A program made the position numbers and the translations under genes. Shown piece by piece: positions 21,203 through 33,296 of a stretch of 64,000 nt of DNA. The notes beneath the pieces are model-generated. The model saw nothing but the letters and a program-made list of their open reading frames with translations, had not been told where the DNA came from and searched no databases. The DNA comes from Amyelois transitella (taxonomy: Eukaryota > Arthropoda > Insecta > Lepidoptera > Pyralidae), in NCBI RefSeq assembly GCF_032362555.1, contig NC_083527.1, positions 6,572,001 through 6,636,000 of the forward strand, given 5' to 3'. How positions within the stretch are numbered: position 1 is the stretch's first letter; the number at the start of each line of letters is the position of its first letter.

Positions 21203-21679
21203 ATGATTGTATGTATAATTATATAATTCAAAATTTAGAAATTGTTTTTTGAATAAAACACAATTTTTAAAAACTATTTAAGAAGGCTTGGGTTATTCTC
21301 TTGTATTCTAACTATTTTGTGTGAGGAGTGAGTAGGTAACTATAGAAATTCATACTATGACGCAAGAATGCCGATATTTGATTGATACCGAGACCAACCC
21401 AGATACTTTATTTACCTTATAATAACACAAATTATATGAACCAGATGTGATTGCGAAAATCGTTCAGTTGGTGAACTTAAAATTATTGTGACTTATTTTG
21501 TGAAGGAAAACAATTGTGAGGAAACCTGCACATTTAGGCAATTGGATTTAGGTTTAGGCATCATTCAATATGAGTAGGTTCCCCTGCAAAGGTTTGCTGT
21601 GATCAGACAGGAGTCTATTTATGTAAAAACCTGAATTACCCAATACAAGCGTAGCCCAGATTCCTTTCCAAAGATATAA

Positions 21680-21762
21680 ATACATATAATCATGTCTTTA
21701 TCTCTTGCAGGGTAGACAGAGCCAACTGTCTTGAAAAGACTAATAGGCCACATTCAGAGATG
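21680..21762 (-). mobile_element. nRTE 3' fragment
   Basis: Tail and ~80 bp of 3' end. Confidence 0.65.
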
Positions 21763-22424
21763 TTTCTTTCCAGAGACATAAAGGTATAACAGGGAAAGAA
21801 AATCACTTGCAGTTGCTGGTTTGATTATAACTAATAATAAAAATGTGAAAGTAACTTCAGGTGTGCCGCTTAATTATAGGATTGTAATTCAAATACTGAC
21901 AGGTTGCTAAAGATAACAACAGGTATCTAAAAATGTATATACAATTCTTAACAGGTTACGTTTTTATATTTCAGACTAGCTTTAACCCACTGCTTCCCCA
22001 TGCTAATTTTGCGCAACTTACACATGTGAATTTAGCGCTACCTACTAAAAGAATACAGGTTTTTGGCAAATCCCATGTGTACTTTACTTTTTACTGAGAT
22101 GAAAAGTCCTTCTCCAGACTTTTAATTACATTACAAAATGTGCAAAATTTCAAGAAGATTGGTCCAGATGATGATGAAGTGGTTATCAACAAACAAACTT
22201 ACTATCGCATTAATAATATTAGTTGGTACTATTGTTCCACACACACACACAATTTCAAGGATAGAGACACTGTCAGGAAATGAGTAATTGTATGTTTATC
22301 AGATAAAGTGATAGGTATACACATTTAGTTGTAACGACATACATTATTTATATGCTATATTAATTTAAGTTAATTTCTAATTTAAGAAAGAAAATGATAT
22401 ATGGTCCGGATTTAAATGTACATA

Positions 22425-22650
22425 TGTAAAATCATGTTTATCTACATCCCTAGAGGGGTAAATAGACAGAGCCAATAGTCTTTACAAAACTAAGAGGCCA
22501 TGTTCAGCTGTTTGGCTTTAGTTTGAATCAAGATTCAAATAGTAACAGGAGACTAGCCCATCATCTACTAGAGGAAACCCAATTTATCCCTTAGTCTCCT
22601 CTTACGGCATCCATGGGAATGATTTGGAGTGGTTCTATTCTAAAGTGCCC
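22425..22650 (-). mobile_element. nRTE element, old copy
   Basis: Recognisable along most of its length but clearly diverged. 22650-23900 to its right shows no gene or clear repeat. Confidence 0.65.
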
Positions 22651-23913
22651 GCTTCATGCAATGCTGAGAATAATTTAGAATTATGAGGCAAAAGTTATGT
22701 CAAATAGAGGATAAAACTATATTTTGGGTTGGTTTTAAGAGACTACTATAAGTTAACTGACCCAAAATGAGTAAGATAAAAGGAAATAAGCATTTATTTC
22801 TTCGAGATCTGTAACAAATGTATACACATCTGTTCTATGAAAACGTGTGTACAACTCAAGTGTTTAAATTCTATATTCATTACGAGTACATCAAAATATT
22901 ACCAATGCCAAGTTGCCAAGCAAAAAATAGCGTTCTACGGCTTCATGTATTTATATCGGAAACTCCTACCTATAAACATAATATGAGGCTATACATGGGC
23001 AACAAGTTTAGAATAATAATTACTTTGAAAAAACATTACATTGTGTTGATTTGAAAATATTGGGTAAATAATCGGGGGCGTAGTAACGCGAAACTATAGC
23101 GAATTTTGCAACAAAAATTATTCTCTACAAGTTCTCCGCTTAAATCACAAAACCAATAGTGTTTAACAACAATAATAATAACGTATACTTACGTAATAAA
23201 TTCTAAACATCAATCAGATCACAAACATCACAGGAAATTAATTGATTTCAATATCCCACTGCAATTTTCCGCATTAATTTTGCACCAAGAAAATACACGA
23301 TTAAAATTTTTATTGGGCCATTTAACTCGGTTTGCGTGTCACAAAATAGTTGAACATTTCATTTGAAACGTAAATGGAATTATTTAGAAAGAAACGCGCG
23401 AGTGAGAAACACCATTTTGAGCGATTGAAGAAAATTTGTCAAGGATTTTTCCCCTTCTTGTCAGCATGCAGGCTTGCGTCATTGCGACATTTTTGACATT
23501 TATTTCGTGGTGTTGCCGTTATACAAAACGTCGAAAATAGGTCATTGGGATATACTCTTCGAAATCCTTATATGTAATACTAAAAGTCATAAAAGGCCTT
23601 TTTTTTAAACTAACTGTGGTTCCTACTCATTTAGTCAGTCATAAACAGGATAATAAAAGCCTTACTGGATATGGATCCTAGTTAAGAATTGACGCGGTGT
23701 TGGTGTAACTTTGCCGATCAATTTGTTAGATCACTGTTCTGCTTCTCGTGTATTACTTAAAAAGTGACAAAGCGCAACATTTCTTCTCTCTAGTTAGTCT
23801 TTATTTGAGTGACGGAGGTCAGACAAAACGTTTGATTTGAATAGACTAGCGGAACTTGCGCAAAAGACGAATGTTTATTCAAAAATAAAACAATTAAGTG
23901 GAGTTTAAACTAT

Positions 23914-23919
23914 TTTATT
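23914..23919 (-). promoter_or_regulatory. Polyadenylation signal of the lipase gene
   Basis: AATAAA on the minus strand, about 20 bases after the lipase stop codon. Confidence 0.6.
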
Positions 23920-23936
23920 ACAAAGACTTTGAACTA

Positions 23937-26900
23937 TTACGTATATACCTCAGTCTCGTTACCATCATTTACATCAGTAATTCTTCTCCAGGCCGCGTAT
24001 TCTTCCTTCAAGCCGTTTTCCCCCAAATAATACGGGTAATCCAAACTAGTAGCCAAATAAAACACGCCGTGGTTGCTTTTATTCACATTAGGACCCAACA
24101 AATTTGTCTCCAACTTCGTATTATTATAACAGTTCGAATCCCTAGCTTGCTGAATGCTTTGGCATTTGATTGCGATAAAACTTTTCGGGTTATTTAAAGC
24201 GGAAACCCAAATTGGCAACACTCTGAAATGACTACAAGTTGCTGCACACGGTAGAGTCAGCAAATCAGTTGGCTGGAATTCTCCGCCGTTGACATAAAAA
24301 TCTACATGCCCCATTTTTACAGCCATTCCAAAACCGTCGATATTTGTATGGATCACTTCTACGAATTCTGCGTCTGTGTGGTCCAGCCTATCGTTTGGGG
24401 GTAGATGTCTGAAGCATGGCCCGGAAGGTTCTAGAGCTGTGATTTTCGTGATAGTTTTTCCAGTGATTTGCTTGAAGTTTTTGGCGATGTAGCTGACGGT
24501 GTGGCAGCCTAGGCTGAAGCCTGTGAGCTCCAGTTTACTCGGGTCTAGTCCCTGGCGGGTCAGCTTGGCAAGAATTTCGGCGACATGTTTGCCTACAGGC
24601 CGCATCAGGCGCGCTGCTCTGTAATGTATAAGATGAAATATTTAAAACTTTAGTAAATTTATACCAACAACAACATATCAATCAATTCTTTCATTATAAA
24701 GACTAATAAAACGTACAGCCGACTATTGGGCAAAGAGAGTTGAAATTAGGTATTAAATCTATTTAACAATAAGAGTATAAATATTTGTCACACTCGCTCG
24801 TGTTCCAATATTACTTCAACATATCATTTATATCGACGGCAGGCATACATCAGGCCTTTCTCTTGCAGGGGCAAGCAGAGACTACATTATTTCACTAGCC
24901 CTAGTGTAACGCAACAAAATGAGAGCTTTACGAAGTATGTGTGGTGTTAGTTTAAAAGATTGGAAAGAGTGAAAGAGGATTTGGTGACCGAAACTGAAAA
25001 GACTATGTTGAGATGGTTTGGACATGTCTAGAGAATGGATGAGGACAGACTAACGAAAGGAATTTATAAGGCAGAACTAACTGTAAAAGGGTCAAACTTA
25101 CAAGGACCAAATTTCGAATGTCTTGAAAAAGGGAGATGTTAGGAGTACCCTTAATCGTCGAATACGCTTGAAAAGAGTAATGAGTGTGGAGGAAGCGGGA
25201 GAGGTCTGAAAGGATCGTAGCAAGTGGAATTCCACAGTCGTAGTCTAACGCCCAAACATTACTTTCTGGACCAACACGCCTGTTTTCTTCTGACCGTACT
25301 TACAAATAATAGTAGACGAGCTTCTCCTGACTGTACTTACAAATAATAATGGACGGTGGCGAATCTCTGATTGTCCACGAGGATCACATTGTATCCCTTG
25401 CCCTCGTACTCGTTCGCGAGCATCGAGGAGATGGGGAAGTTCGTGCTGTCCAGATAACCCAGGGCTATGAGCATCGTTTTCCTGGAAATAAACATACATA
25501 CATACATATGTTCACGTCTATATCCCTTGCGGGGTAGACAGAGCCAACAGTCTTGAAAGGACTGAATGACCACGTTCAGCTATTTGGCTTAATGATAGAA
25601 TTGAGATTCAAATAGTGACAGGTTGCTAGCCCATCGCCTAAAAAAGAATCCCAAGTTTATAAGCCTATCCCTTAGTCGCCTTTTACGACATCCATGGGAA
25701 AGAGATGGAGTGGTCCTATTCTTTTTTGTATTGGTGCCGGGAACCACACGGCACTGGAATTAAAAAAAATATATATTCCAGTAAAATAATGTAGGTGGAC
25801 CATCCGCGCAAACTATAGCTGTTTCGCTTTTTATTATGACGACGAAACGGGACAGCGATAGGTTTTTCGCGCGATAAAAATGGCGTCGCGCGCGCCATGC
25901 TATTGATTAGGTAATAATATTTGTCAATATAATTGTGTTTAATAAAGTTTATTTTGACGAATTGGGTACAAGACAAGTTATAATTATAATGGTTAGACAT
26001 AGAATTCGGAATAATAATAGGACAATTTAGGTTTATTTTTTTTAATTTGACTACTCAAACAACCACAAATTTCCGAAAAAGCAGATTCTATAAAAGTAAA
26101 AAAAAAATACCGACTTTTTACCGCCACTTATATGTGTAAAATATCTTGCCTTCTTATTTAATACATACATACATATGGTCACGTCTATTTACCTTACGGG
26201 GTAGACAGAGCCAAAAGTCTTGAAAAGACTGAATGGCCACGTTCAGCTATTTGGCTTATAGAATTTAGATTCAACTAGTGACAGGTGACATAAAAAAGAA
26301 TACCAAGTTGGTAAGCCTATCCGTTAGTCGCCTCTTACGACATCCATGGGAAAGAGATGGAGTGGTCCTATTCTTTTTTGTATTGGTGCCGGGAACCACA
26401 CGGCACTTATTTAATAAGTAACTAAAATCAAGTAACTGACCTTTTAAAGTCCATCCTCGGATCCTGGGCTATCTTCTGCGCGGTCCAGTAAGTGTATCTT
26501 CGTCTGGTCCTGTTCTTCCCCTGAACCACAAACTGGAGGTACTTCAGCTGACTGCTGGGGATCCGGGCCGGCTTCGTGGAGCCTGGACCTGGAATTATTG
26601 AATCTATTTTTAACCGATTTCGAAGGTGCTATAAATATAACTGACTAGTTTTTGCGCGGAGTTCGTTCTAGTGAGAATTATCTGAAAAAAAATATGCTAT
26701 TCCTAAATTTTATCTGTGTTGTTTACCAAATTTCATCAAAATCGATTTAGTAGATCGTTTTTGAATTTATTTGTTACAAAAAAAAAAAAAAATTCACCTT
26801 ATTACTAGTGACATGCATTTTCAAAAAAAAGACACAAAATTAAAAAAAAAACAAATTATATTACTGATACAGTCAAGATAAAATCCGAAGACCTCATACG

Positions 26901-29900
26901 GATATCGAACACCATAATTTTAAGGGAAAGGTACATTATTTCTTCCTTAGAAAGCAAACGACGGAATGATTCATCATCCTTTACTCATGTGAATAATATT
27001 TATGTACATTTATCTAATTTTATTTATTAATGTCTACTTATAAATATAACAGAAGTGTGTATTTTTCTTACTCTTAAATGTAGGTATACCGGATTATTTA
27101 TCTGTTTGCTATTTTGTGCCGTGTGGTTCCCGGCACCAATACAAAAAAGAATAGGATCACTCCATCTCTTACCCATGGATGTCGTAATAGGCGACTAAGG
27201 GATAGGCTGAGAGGCTAAGTTTGTAAACTTGGGATTCTTTTGTAGGCGATGGGCTAGTAACCTGTCACTATTTGGATCTCAATTCTATCATTACCTAAGC
27301 CAAATAGCTGAACGTGGCCGATCAGTCATTTCAAGACTGTTGTTTCTGTCTACCCCACAAGGGATATAGACGTGACTATATGTTGCTATTTTCTAAAGGT
27401 TGGCTGGTAAAGAATGCATTGTACCTTTGTGGCTCAATAAAGTTTTAAATAAATAGTCAAGCATGCATGAGAAAGACTAGCCTATTGTTCTTTCAGTTAT
27501 ATCTTTGCTGTTCAAGTAAAATTATACATTTAATGTTATTAAATGTAATCGTATGGAGCGTGAGAGGTGTCATTAATACACACAGATACAATAATAATTC
27601 AATCTTGTGGATAAAGTTTTTAACTACGTATTACATTATACAATACAATGCTAATGACAAAAGCACTATCTTATTATCAAAAATACCAGTGTTAGGAGTT
27701 GTTACTCGATTAGCCAATTTTTATATTAATTAAAAGTTAAGTAAGTAAGCAAGTAAATGCTTTATTGTTCACTAAATGAGTACATTACAAATATAAAACA
27801 GTAGTATAAAGGCGGGCTTATCCCTAAGTGATCTCTTCCAGCCAACCTGACAATAAGAGGATCGCATACAAATTTGAAGCAAGGGTGAACAACGGTTCAT
27901 TTAAGAATTCAGTTTTATTTTTAAATTTAATATCGGGAACATGTTTTTCTTTTTCATGACTTTATAAAACTAAGGCGTACCTTTTAAGAATTAAAACACT
28001 CAGGTGCTTTAAGACTTATTTTGGTGCTAGGTGTCCAAAGTGAAATAAACCCACTTGGAGCAATTGCAGGTGGTTGGGTGACTTAAGTCGACCACGAATT
28101 TTATGAAAAACACTTTATGAAAGTCACTAAGGACGAGGGGTAGCCTACAGATGATAAATCATACTGCCTAAAAGCTGAAGCCTTACTTACCTGAAAGCAT
28201 TTATGTCTTTTCAACTCAAAAAACTCCTAAGAAAGAGGTCAGGTCAAGAGTAAGTACGCAAAACCGACGAACAGAGTTATGAATGTGGATGAAGCGAAAG
28301 ATGTATGCAGAGATCGTGGCACGTGGAAAGATGTAGTCCCTGCCTACCCCTCCGGGTAAAGGCGTGATTTTTTTGTATGTATAACATTCAGCTCAACGTG
28401 GCTCAGTATTTTCAAGACTGTTGGCTCTGTCTACCCCGCAAAGGATATAGATATGATTATATGTAATGAGTGATGCTTTTGTATTTCCAAAGCGCTAACT
28501 TCCTCGTTGTACACGACTACAATTTTCTGACCAATAATGCGTAATGTATTATTTACAAGTTACCCAATATCCTGGACCGATAGTAATATGCCGTTTTTAT
28601 CGCGCGAAAAACTATCGCTGTCCCGTTTCGCATCATAATAAAAAGCGAAACAAACGATAAAAAACGACGTCATGAGTGCCACGGGGGAAACGCATTATCT
28701 TACCGTCTTCCGTGCATTATGCAAGAAAAGTACAAACTATGTGTGACAAATTTGAATTTGGAACGTAAGTTGAACTAAAATGGCGGTCCGGACATAAGCT
28801 TCAGACTGCGTCATCGTGCCGCTTTGAATAGAATAGAATAGATTTATTTTCAAAATTGGATACAAGGTATCACTTTTTGACATCACATCACTTAAATCTA
28901 ATGAAGCGGTGGAACAAACTACACTGCAGCATTTACACCGGACGTCAATTTACAAATATAGATCTCTTGAATCTAAATCGTGGACGAATGCACATTGTCT
29001 ACATTACAAAAACATGAATGAATATAAAACTAAAGTAATAAGGTATTGTCCACATTACTAAAACATTGTTATTTTGTATACCAAATATACGCACAGTTAA
29101 AAACTGGACTGTGTACTTAAATTACTTTCACCTAAAAATAAGAACAAGGTGAATCAAGTCTACCACTTTTTACATTATCCTGCAGGCGTAAGTCCCGGTT
29201 GCATTTTCATCTCTCGAGAGAGCAGTCAAGTGCCTATGAAATGATCTTGGATTGAGCAAGTCAGGATTTAACACGAAGTGCCGTGTGGTTTTATAGGACC
29301 ACTCCATCTATTTACCATGGATGTCGTGAGAGGCGACTAAGGGAATAGGCGCACATTCACCCAATGCAAGCTTCTGGTAGGGGGAAAAAAGCTGTGCCGG
29401 CTGTTTCTCTTCTCAAAAGGCTTATAAACTTGGGTTTCTCATGTTTTTAGGCAAGTGAATGTAGATACATAAAGGATACATACATACATACGTATGGTCA
29501 CGTCTATATCCCATGCGGGGTAGACAGAGCCAACAGTCTTGAAGACTAAATGGCCACGTTCAGCTATTAGATTATAAAGGATTATGGTCGAGAACGCACC
29601 ATTTAAGATATATGATCGGCTCCTCTTCAGTTTGTTTCTGGTGGCTTTGAGAGAGGTTAGAATATTACCAGAATAATGACAGGAGGAAGAAAAGGAGAGG
29701 TTCTTCTCCAATTAGAACGAATGTAGAGAGAACTGAGAATTTCTTCAGCGGGGTTGTCCAGGAATTATAGTTAGATCATATGTTTTTAAGCTAAAAAATA
29801 CTAAAACACATACATACTGACATTAGTCCTTTGGGATATCCTTCCTCACTTCTGTGGTCCCAACTTCCAGCGTGGCTTAATATTGAAAAAGCCAGAAATA

Positions 29901-29925
29901 TCACTATCACTTCTTTAGTAGACAT
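23937..29925 (-). CDS. Secreted pancreatic-lipase-family protein (alpha/beta hydrolase)
   Basis: Four exons on the minus strand, given high to low: 29925-29814, 26588-26441, 25481-25341, 24618-23937. Phases match throughout and give 360 residues, typical of insect neutral-lipase-like proteins. Exon 1 encodes a signal peptide (about residues 1-19); the exon 1/2 join completes a Cys codon (MSVCPGSTKP). Exons 2-3 carry LQFVVQG and the strand-loop MLIALGYLDSTN. The nucleophile elbow is GFSLG with Ser169 and the catalytic His is His264 in CSHFRV. The acid position, normally Asp in LDPAGP-like motifs, reads LEPSGP (Glu197). The likely role is hydrolysis of lipid esters outside the cell, for example in the gut; activity is not certain because of the Asp-to-Glu change, although Glu serves as the acid in some other alpha/beta hydrolases. 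Introns contain two nRTE copies and an old RTE fragment. Confidence 0.87.
24845..25240 (+). mobile_element. Old, diverged RTE fragment in lipase intron 3
   Basis: Resembles the RTE C-terminal region (RALRSM.GV, MLRWFGHV) but far more diverged than the young copies, so it comes from an older burst or a sister family. It lies antisense to the lipase gene. Confidence 0.6.
25493..25753 (-). mobile_element. nRTE element inserted on the lipase exon 3 acceptor
   Basis: Full length, same strand as the lipase. TSD CTGGAAATAAA (25482-25492) / CTGGAATTAAA (25754-25764) includes the acceptor AG of exon 3 (25482-25483 on the minus strand). Confidence 0.92.
25782..25912. repeat. Short dispersed element, ATCGCGCGAAAAACTATCGC family
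   Basis: Shares ACGAAACGGGACAGCGATAG and a CGCGCGATAAAAA core with 28578-28690 and, more weakly, 41524-41640. MITE-like, noncoding; lies next to the nRTE at lipase intron 2. Confidence 0.5.
26164..26405 (-). mobile_element. nRTE element with TSD in lipase intron 2
   Basis: CTTATTTAATA at 26153-26163 and 26406-26416. Its 5' end is 35 bp from the exon 2 donor. Confidence 0.9.
27117..27382 (+). mobile_element. nRTE element with TSD in lipase intron 1
   Basis: Full length; TTGCTATTTT on both sides. Confidence 0.88.
27738..27872. repeat. Dispersed repeat shared with 1658-1792
   Basis: Second copy, in lipase intron 1, preceded by AAGTAAGTAAGC-type simple sequence. Confidence 0.6.
28215..28378 (+). 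mobile_element. RTE LINE 3' fragment
   Basis: Decayed RTE C-terminus and tail in lipase intron 1, antisense to the gene, followed at once by an nRTE 3' piece. Confidence 0.75.
28385..28466 (+). mobile_element. nRTE 3' fragment
   Basis: Follows an RTE tail at 28215-28378 directly. Confidence 0.7.
28578..28690. repeat. Short dispersed element, ATCGCGCGAAAAACTATCGC family
   Basis: Inverted relative to 25782-25912; both in lipase introns. Confidence 0.5.
28830..28990. repeat. Dispersed LINE 3'-UTR-like repeat
   Basis: Starts with GAATAGAATAGAATAGATTT and includes GAAGCGGTGGAACAAACT, which recurs in altered form near 32960-33005. No coding sequence. Confidence 0.45.
29279..29573. mobile_element. 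Two nRTE pieces near lipase exon 1
   Basis: Plus 5' piece 29279-29350 and minus 3' piece 29478-29573, with unrelated sequence between. Confidence 0.65.
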
Positions 29926-30479
29926 TTTCAAATAACCTATTAAAAAAATTGTCCCAGTAGGTAAATGGTTTACATAGAATACATAATTTAAAATCACTTA
30001 AATGGACATAATATGTTATGGCCCGTAACAAATAAATAATTCCAAATTTAAATTAAAGCGCGTGTTTTTTAAATTCTTGTTTTTATTTAGCAACCATAGA
30101 CTTAAATATCTGGTAGTTAGTTCACGGCAAGGCAGCTAGGCAAAGACTGTTGCCGGCATTCGAGGTTACGATGGGGCAGCCTCTTGCAAAACGAGACATA
30201 ATCTGCACCTATTAGTCAAAGGACACTGTTATTTTAAACATTATACAGTTTAAGTGGTTATAAAATTATTTTTCATCTTAATTGCTTACAAATTAACTAT
30301 ACCTAATGTTTGTAGATCAGTTTTATTCGCCGATTTAGGAAAAAAAAATTAACTGACATTTTTCTTTTTCTGATATCTACAAATGTTTCGATTTTTGTCA
30401 TTGAAAGAAATTAACTGATGCAGATTAAATTGACCAATTTGGAGTATTTAAATGAAAGATGGATTAGAATCAATTTTTT

Positions 30480-30710
30480 TTATTTAAAATCTAAAGGCAC
30501 CGCGTACTGGCAGTCGTCACACTCCACCTCTTTGGTCTTACATATTTTTCCTTTACATACATATTCGCCTTTACGTGGGTATTCCGAAGGTTTGTCCAGT
30601 GTTACCCATGGTTTATGGAGTTTGTCAAGTATGGATTGCTCCAATATTTGACGCGGTGGATCCTTAGTCGCGATGAGATTGAATGAAGCGATGAGCAGGG
30701 AGATTATTAC
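30480..30710 (-). CDS. Last exon of a small secreted Cys-containing peptide (5' exon not found)
   Basis: A minus-strand open exon of 77 codons follows a good acceptor (TTTTTCTAG at 30711-30719) and ends with TAA at 30480-30482. It opens with a hydrophobic run (VIISLLIASFNLIA) that looks like the second half of a signal peptide, followed by a ~60-residue mature part with four Cys (CKGKICKTKEVECDDC) near the C-terminus and PFAM-unrecognisable sequence otherwise. It has no ATG of its own, so a short first exon is needed; a possible noncoding exon with donor ACACAG/GTAAGG lies near 31110, but no start codon was placed. It lies head-to-tail just upstream of the lipase gene, on the same strand. Function unknown. 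Confidence 0.5.
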   Translation of the reverse strand, partial: VIISLLIASFNLIATKDPPRQILEQSILDKLHKPWVTLDKPSEYPRKGEYVCKGKICKTKEVECDDCQYAVPLDFK

Positions 30711-30739
30711 CTAGAAAAAGACGTTACTCTTCAAATACA

Positions 30740-30790
30740 CATAGACGTCTCTACGCCTTAAGGGTAGACAGAGCTAACAGTAATAATATC
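30740..30790 (-). mobile_element. nRTE 3' scrap upstream of the small secreted peptide exon
   Basis: About 50 bp of tail (AGCTCTGTCTACCC), ~30 bp before the acceptor at 30711. Confidence 0.6.
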
Positions 30791-32324
30791 CGGGTATGAA
30801 AATCCGAAGACCACAGCTGGATGCCTTTAGTTAAGACTATAAGTATATTCATCGATTATTATATCGATGAACTTATTAATTGACAGGCAGTGATTTGTAG
30901 TAATTCTCTCTCTTACTTCATCTTTGCGTGTTCCCAGTGGCACTCTCCGCCACAATGCTTCGGGACTGGGGTCAGCTTTCCGACATTTTGTCTTCATTAT
31001 ATTTTCTAGGTAGTGTCTGCAATGGTGTTGCTTAAGAAACCTAGTAGTAGTAAAAATTTGACAAGATAACTGGTTTTCACACATAGCGACTGACTTCTAA
31101 CCTTCCTTACCTGTGTCTAGACTTGGTCTTATTTCTATATAATATAGAATCAAGCCTTAATTGGTTTATTGCTCTTGTTAAGCTTATCTTCCAAAGTCAC
31201 CTTCTACGACGTCTTGTGAAAGACGTGAAAAGTATTCCCTCACTGTTGAAAGCCGAAGAAAAAGTAATTAGTAGTGATATTGGTCACTCAGTCAAAAACG
31301 AATAGACAACGTCAATGCCTTAGGTAAATTAATTACTATTTCTTACAGTTCAAAGGACGATTACTCATAAATTCCAACCTCGACAATTTTACACTAAAAA
31401 AAAAAACAAAAATAAGTTGACATTGACACACATATGATATTTCGCGCGTGTCGCCCGGCAAACTTGTTTGTTTGTAACGGTTTTTCGTTGTTTTAATGCC
31501 CTCTACGTTAAAATATAACCTATCGGTATTAATTTTACTTGATTTATCCTACACTAGCCAGTGGTTTCGCCTTCGTGGAAGGTATCCCAGGTGCTTCTCC
31601 ATACTACACACTGTCTTGTAATCTTTTAGTTTTATCGAGATTAAATGAAAGTTAAAAAAAATACTTATAACAAAGCTATAAAATTTTTCAAGGATTGGAA
31701 TTTTTTGCTTATTCCTAGTTTTTTGGGCTTAAATAATTATAATATTTTTATATATGTTATTAAATTTAATAGGTAGATATCTATGTATATTAAAATAGAG
31801 TCCAAGTCCTATAAACCTTGACTTGAAACGAGATATAATTTACTATATTTCAAGGCAAATACTTATTAATAAAATAAAATGTAAGAATTTGTTAAGATTC
31901 CGGAATTGATTTCCGGAAGAAGATTGACTGTTTGACCTTTTTTTAAATAATTATTCTATCCATATCCATCCATTCAAGTCACACAGAATTGTTTTATGGC
32001 GGACGAAGTCGCGGCTGACTACTAAGTAGTGAGTACCTAAGTATCATGTAAAATTCATACATATTTACGTAACAACTCATACATACATGTATATCATAAT
32101 TTCATATTTTACGGGGTAGACAGGGCCATCACTGAAAGGCCAAGTTTGGTTAGAAGGCATAATAATGCAAATTGACATACAAGTATGTTGTTGGTTGCAA
32201 GTCCATAGATATATTTGAAAGCGGCAGTAAACTTAGTTTAAAGTTATTTTATTTGACGTCAACCAATGTTGTGAAACATAAACATATGACAATTATTGAG
32301 TGATATTGAAGTGTCCCGTACCTA

Positions 32325-32599
32325 ATCTATACTAATATTACTCGTATAAAGCTAAAGAGTTTGTTTGTTTGAACGCGCTAATATCAGGAACTTCTGGTTC
32401 GAATTGAAAAATTCTTTTTGCGCTGAACAGACCATTTATCGAGGAAGGCTTTAGGCTATACAACATCACGCTGCAACTATAAGGAGAAAAGAAATAATGG
32501 AATATGTGAAAAAAAATGGAGAAAATTATTCATCCTTGAGGGCTTCAATTATGCCCAAAGTAACTATTCCACGCGGACGAAATCGCGGGCACAGCTAGT
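32325..32599 (-). repeat. LINE-tail repeat, GTGCCCGCGACTTCGTCCGC family
   Basis: Near-complete copy; sense start reads CTAGCTGTGCCCGCGATTTC. Confidence 0.75.
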
Positions 32600-33162
32600 A
32601 ATGAATAAAAGTATTGATTTTAAATCTCAAAGAGAGAGAACTATATCAAATGAGGAATCCCAATTATCATTTCCCTTCCAGCATAGAAGTCAGTTCCTTA
32701 GTCGCTATTGTCAGCATTCTCTGGAATAAGATGGAGTGATTCCCTTTTAAAATGTCGGAAGCCACACGAGATTTTCACCAGGAAAACTCTGCCTTCTCTT
32801 TTAGTTTTTAAATTGACAATCAATCAAAATTTTTATTCATTATTATAGGATACTTCATATCGCTTAATAATTGTTAAAACGTATGGTTTAACAACATTGG
32901 TTGACGTCAAATAAATTACTTAAAACTAAGCTTACTGCCGCTTCCAAGGCGTCAGTGCAGAAGAAGCGGTAACAAACTGCACTGCAGCATTTTCTTCAAC
33001 AACGTCAACTCATATCAATTAAACTTAGAATAGAATGTGACATAACCTCTTGCCGTTCCAATCATAATATTGCTATACCCTACCGTGTTAATGTTGTATC
33101 AATTATTAAAACAGTGACTATTGTAGTAATTAGAATTGAAATGTACAAAATGATATGCAATA

Positions 33163-33265
33163 CATACATACATACATAAAATAACGCCTCTTTCCAAGAC
33201 GGGTAGGCGGAGACTACCTCTTTCCACTTGCCACGATCTCTGCATACTTCCTTCGCTTCATCCAC
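33163..33265 (-). mobile_element. RTE LINE 3' fragment with TSD
   Basis: About 100 bp of RTE 3' end, flanked by TGATATGCAATA and TGATACGCAATA (11 of 12 match), just upstream of RTE copy 3 and inverted to it. Confidence 0.8.
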
Positions 33266-33296
33266 ATGATACGCAATAAATTAATTGAAATTGAAA

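Noticed and set aside
30827..31084. 85-codon minus-strand frame starting MCENQLSCQI
   Set aside because: Part of it (GGGAACACGC and neighbours) recurs in altered form near 50710-50775, so it looks like an old dispersed repeat; no signal peptide or family match.
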